From: Apiospora phragmitis
Taxonomy: Eukaryota; Ascomycota; Sordariomycetes; Amphisphaeriales; Apiosporaceae
Direction of reading: 5' to 3'
Length of the DNA stretch: 64,000 nt
Assembly (NCBI GenBank): GCA_038363925.1
Contig: JAQQWL010000001.1
Span: 930,001-994,000 of the forward strand
The translations under genes were made by a program, and so were the position numbers. Below are positions 61,901 through 64,000 of the stretch, one piece after another (position 1 is the stretch's first letter; each line of letters starts with the position of its first letter). Below the pieces are notes generated by a model. That model was not told where the DNA came from. It did no database searches and worked only from the letters and a program-made list of their open reading frames with translations.

Positions 61901-62890
61901 CTAGAGCTCATCACGCCAGGGTATGGAGTCCTGCGCTCCCAGCTTCTCGACCGTCTTCGCCGCCGCCTTGTTGGCCTTGCGCACGGCAGCCGCAATGTCG
62001 AACGGCTTCCCCTGCGCCTTGGCGGCCACGAACTCGAGCGCGTACGAGCCGGCAAACGTGTCGCCCGCGGCCGTCGTGTCCACGACCTTGGCCTTCTCGG
62101 CGGGCACGAGCCCCTGCTGCGCGCCGTCGGCGCTGCGGTAGAAGACGCCGCGGCCGCCCAGCGTCACGATGACGGTCTGGACGCCGCGGACCTGAAATTT
62201 CTGGGCCACAGCCGCGAGTCCGGCCTCGTCCTCGAGGTCGGCCTCCTTCACGCCGCCCAGGGTCGCCGCCTCGGTCTCGTTGACGAGCAGGTGCGCTAAA
62301 CCCTGATACGCCTCCTCGGCCAGGTCGGGCGTGGCTGGCGCCGGGTTGAACAGCACGTCGACTCCCGCGGCGCGCGCGGCCCGCAGCGCGGCCAGGACCG
62401 TCGGGTGCGGGATCTCGAGCTGCATGATGAGCAGGTCCGGCTTGGGGCCGGGCAGGGTCGCGAAGTCGGCCGGTTGCAGCGAGTGGTTGGCCTCGGGCGA
62501 TAGGATGATGCGGTTCTCGCCCGTCGGCTCGTCGACGACGATAAGGGCGATGCCCGTCTTGGCCGGGTCCGGGCGCACGGTCACGCCCGAGGCGTCGACG
62601 CCGTGCGCGGCCAGGTTCTTCACCAGGATGTCGCCGTAGGTGTCGGCGCCCACGGCGCCGAGCATGCGGACGTGGGCAGTCTCTTTTCTATCTTGGACGG
62701 AGGCCCGGGTCCGGGACAGCTTGGCACAGGCGACGGCTTGGTTGGCGCCCTTGCCGCCCGGCGAGACGGAGAAGGAGGTCGAGGTTAGCGTCTCGCCTGG
62801 GAGGGGGTGGTGTGGCACATAGGAGACTAGGTCGATGTTGAGGGACCCTAGGACGGTGATGAGGGGTACTTGGGTATTGGTGGCAGCCAT
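61901..62890 (-). CDS. RBK1: ribokinase (PfkB family)
   Basis: ATP-dependent D-ribose kinase making ribose 5-phosphate. An intact 329-residue frame from ATG 62890 (MAATNTQVPLITVLGSLNID). PfkB signature 1 region is FSVSPGGKGANQAVACAKLS; NRIILSPEANHSLQPADF and LFNPAPATPDL follow. Signature 2 is DTTAAGDTFAGSYALEFVAA, where the catalytic Asp of AAGD and the anion hole are intact. The last segment is AVRKANKAAAKTVEKLGAQD. Slight length excess over bacterial ribokinase comes from an inserted SRTRASVQDRKETAHV loop near residue 58. GC-rich, no intron. Confidence 0.93.
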   Translation of the reverse strand: MAATNTQVPLITVLGSLNIDLVSYVPHHPLPGETLTSTSFSVSPGGKGANQAVACAKLSRTRASVQDRKETAHVRMLGAVGADTYGDILVKNLAAHGVDASGVTVRPDPAKTGIALIVVDEPTGENRIILSPEANHSLQPADFATLPGPKPDLLIMQLEIPHPTVLAALRAARAAGVDVLFNPAPATPDLAEEAYQGLAHLLVNETEAATLGGVKEADLEDEAGLAAVAQKFQVRGVQTVIVTLGGRGVFYRSADGAQQGLVPAEKAKVVDTTAAGDTFAGSYALEFVAAKAQGKPFDIAAAVRKANKAAAKTVEKLGAQDSIPWRDEL

Positions 62891-63800
62891 GGTAGATTTA
62901 AATTACTGCTAAAGTGTCAGGGGTTGATTGGTTTCGTTCCAATGCAGGAGCTCCGATTGGCCTGCTCACGCTTGATCAGATCCGATATGCCTTTTTGCTC
63001 TGGTTGGGCCTTGATACTGTAAACGTCAGGTCTAGATGCACATGCGGAGCAACGTCAGCGGGTTGTTTGGTATTGGCTGTTTTGGGGAAGTGAAACTGAC
63101 TCGAAGCCTCGAGCGGTACTGGTGGACGGTAGCGGCAGAAGTACAGCAGCAGTAGCAGTAGCTCTATGCAATTGCAGTTGAATGTTTCGAGCCACAGCAC
63201 GTCATCAGCGGATTGGGGCAGACAAGGGCAGCCACAGTGTGTGTTTGTGTTTATGTTTATCGGCCGTTTTAAATCGCCGAGCTGTCCTGGCGGTTGCCGT
63301 GATTCGTAGCTTTTGGGTTCCAGCTTTGGGTTCCAGCCTACGTGTGAATTATTACCCGGTCAGGACCAAGTTCGGGTCGATTCGTCTTTCCAGAACTTCA
63401 CGAACATGCCGATGACCCACGAGATTGGCTTACCCCACATTCAACAGGTGGTAGACTGTACATATGTAGAAGACTTGCTCCGTATTACCCCACACCAAAT
63501 ACTTTGCTTGTGCATCCCTACAAGTACATGTTGCGCTGCATGAACTCGTGATAAGTAATATGTCATCAAGTCCTTCCTTCCCAGACTCCTGCCAAGGAGC
63601 ATCAGATATTTCCCTTACAGCTGCTCCCTGACAGGAAGCTTTGCCTAGGCCCAGGCCTATTTATTTCGTGACCGACCCTTTCAAGTCGGATCTCCCTGTT
63701 CTCGTAATTATTCGGTGGTTTACTCTCCCAGTTTCACAAAATTTCAAAACCCCGCTACCTTCCACGGCATAAAATTGCCTTCGACTTATACGGGAGAGCC
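62891..63800. other. divergent intergenic region ribokinase / monooxygenase
   Basis: Promoters of both genes. A GCAGCAGTAGCAGTAG-type run lies at about 63135-63160, and GTGTTTGTGTTTATGTTTAT at about 63242-63261. No coding signal. Confidence 0.45.
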
Positions 63801-64000
63801 ATGGCGGACGTTAGGGATCTTCGGATCTCGATCATAGGCGCAGGTGAGCCCCTTGTCTAAAACACCGCGAGTGCCCCTTGACCAAAGTATGGTGACAATT
63901 AACACTCCCTCCCTGCTTAGGCATGGGCGGCCTGGCCAGCGCGCTCTGCTTCGCGAAAAAAGGCTTCAAGCACATTGACGTCTACGAGACGGCGTCCAAC
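63801..64000 (+). CDS. FAD-dependent monooxygenase, 5' fragment
   Basis: Begins at ATG 63801 (MADVRDLRISIIGAG) and runs off the window. An intron at 63844-63920 (GTGAGC..GCTTAG) splits the Gly codon and joins to GMGGLASALCFAKKGFKHID then VYETAS. The result IIGAGMGGLASAL is the GxGxxG dinucleotide-binding fold of group A flavin monooxygenases (salicylate-hydroxylase-like), and VYE continues the second strand ending in the ribose-binding Glu. Only about 40 residues are visible, so substrate class cannot be given. Confidence 0.75.

Noticed and set aside
47327..64000. Secondary-metabolite gene cluster (MFS, PaxU-like, FAD monooxygenase, ribokinase)
   Set aside because: No polyketide, peptide or terpene synthase and no pathway regulator; housekeeping genes (RAD4, ATP19, MTFP1) interrupt the stretch.
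1..64000. Transposons, rRNA, CRISPR, prophage or plasmid features
   Set aside because: No transposase, reverse transcriptase, integrase, long terminal repeats, spaced direct repeats or rRNA sequence seen.

Overview
The window reads as nuclear DNA of a filamentous ascomycete (Pezizomycotina, most likely Sordariomycetes). Genes lie on both strands, 0.3-3.3 kb apart, with short introns (about 50-100 nt, occasionally about 215 nt) that use GTRNGT donors, CTRAY-like branch points and YAG acceptors. The protein families are typically fungal: KAP114, RIP1, ATP19, CUZ1, LYC1-type acetyltransferase and a small fungal metallothionein. Coding regions are GC-rich and intergenic DNA is closer to AT-neutral. 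I see no rRNA, CRISPR array, transposase or integrase.

Layout. 0.6-2.9 kb: a broken dynamin-like GTPase. 3.4-4.5: PI31 proteasome regulator. 5.5-8.7 (-): karyopherin KAP114. 10.1-10.9: REV7 HORMA protein, tail-to-tail with an ankyrin-repeat protein (-). 12.7-16.3: DDB1. 17.0-18.1: Rieske iron-sulphur protein. 18.1-21.3: a gene desert. 21.3-22.8: a secreted Ala/Ser-rich protein. 23.5-25.3 (-) prolyl-tRNA synthetase and 25.8-27.6 (+) CCT1 share a divergent promoter. 28.8-30.0: GNAT acetyltransferase. 32.2-35.1: RBR E3 ubiquitin ligase. 36.3-38.9: secreted GH2 beta-galactosidase. 39.4-39.8 (-) Dcc1 and 40.9-45.7 (+) a large RhoGEF are divergent. 46.5: metallothionein. 47.3-49.7 (-) MFS exporter and 50.9-51.8 (+) a TMEM53/PaxU-type protein are divergent. 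52.1-55.0 (-): Rad4/XPC. 55.7-56.7: AN1 zinc-finger CUZ1. 57.0-57.9 (-) MTFP1 and 58.5-58.9 (+) ATP synthase subunit K are divergent. 59.5-61.7: unrecognised conserved protein. 61.9-62.9 (-): ribokinase. 63.8-end: start of an FAD monooxygenase.

Most genes are housekeeping: protein quality control (PI31, CCT1, CUZ1, RBR ligase), respiration and mitochondria (Rieske, ATP19, MTFP1), translation and transport (ProRS, KAP114), and genome maintenance (REV7, DDB1, Rad4, Dcc1). They do not form an evident pathway cluster.

The strongest unexplained signal is that about 16 genes, many of them essential, contain single-base frameshifts, often in homopolymers, while others of equal length are perfect. 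This looks more like residual long-read consensus error than biology. Coordinates of those genes should be read as spans that need correction. Two in-frame TAG codons (dynamin; the 59.5-61.7 gene) are base substitutions rather than indels and merit separate checking. The best small discoveries are a 33-residue metallothionein whose last two codons and stop lie in their own tiny exon, and a cloverleaf-like structured element at 39.2 kb. I found no convincing novel multi-gene system.
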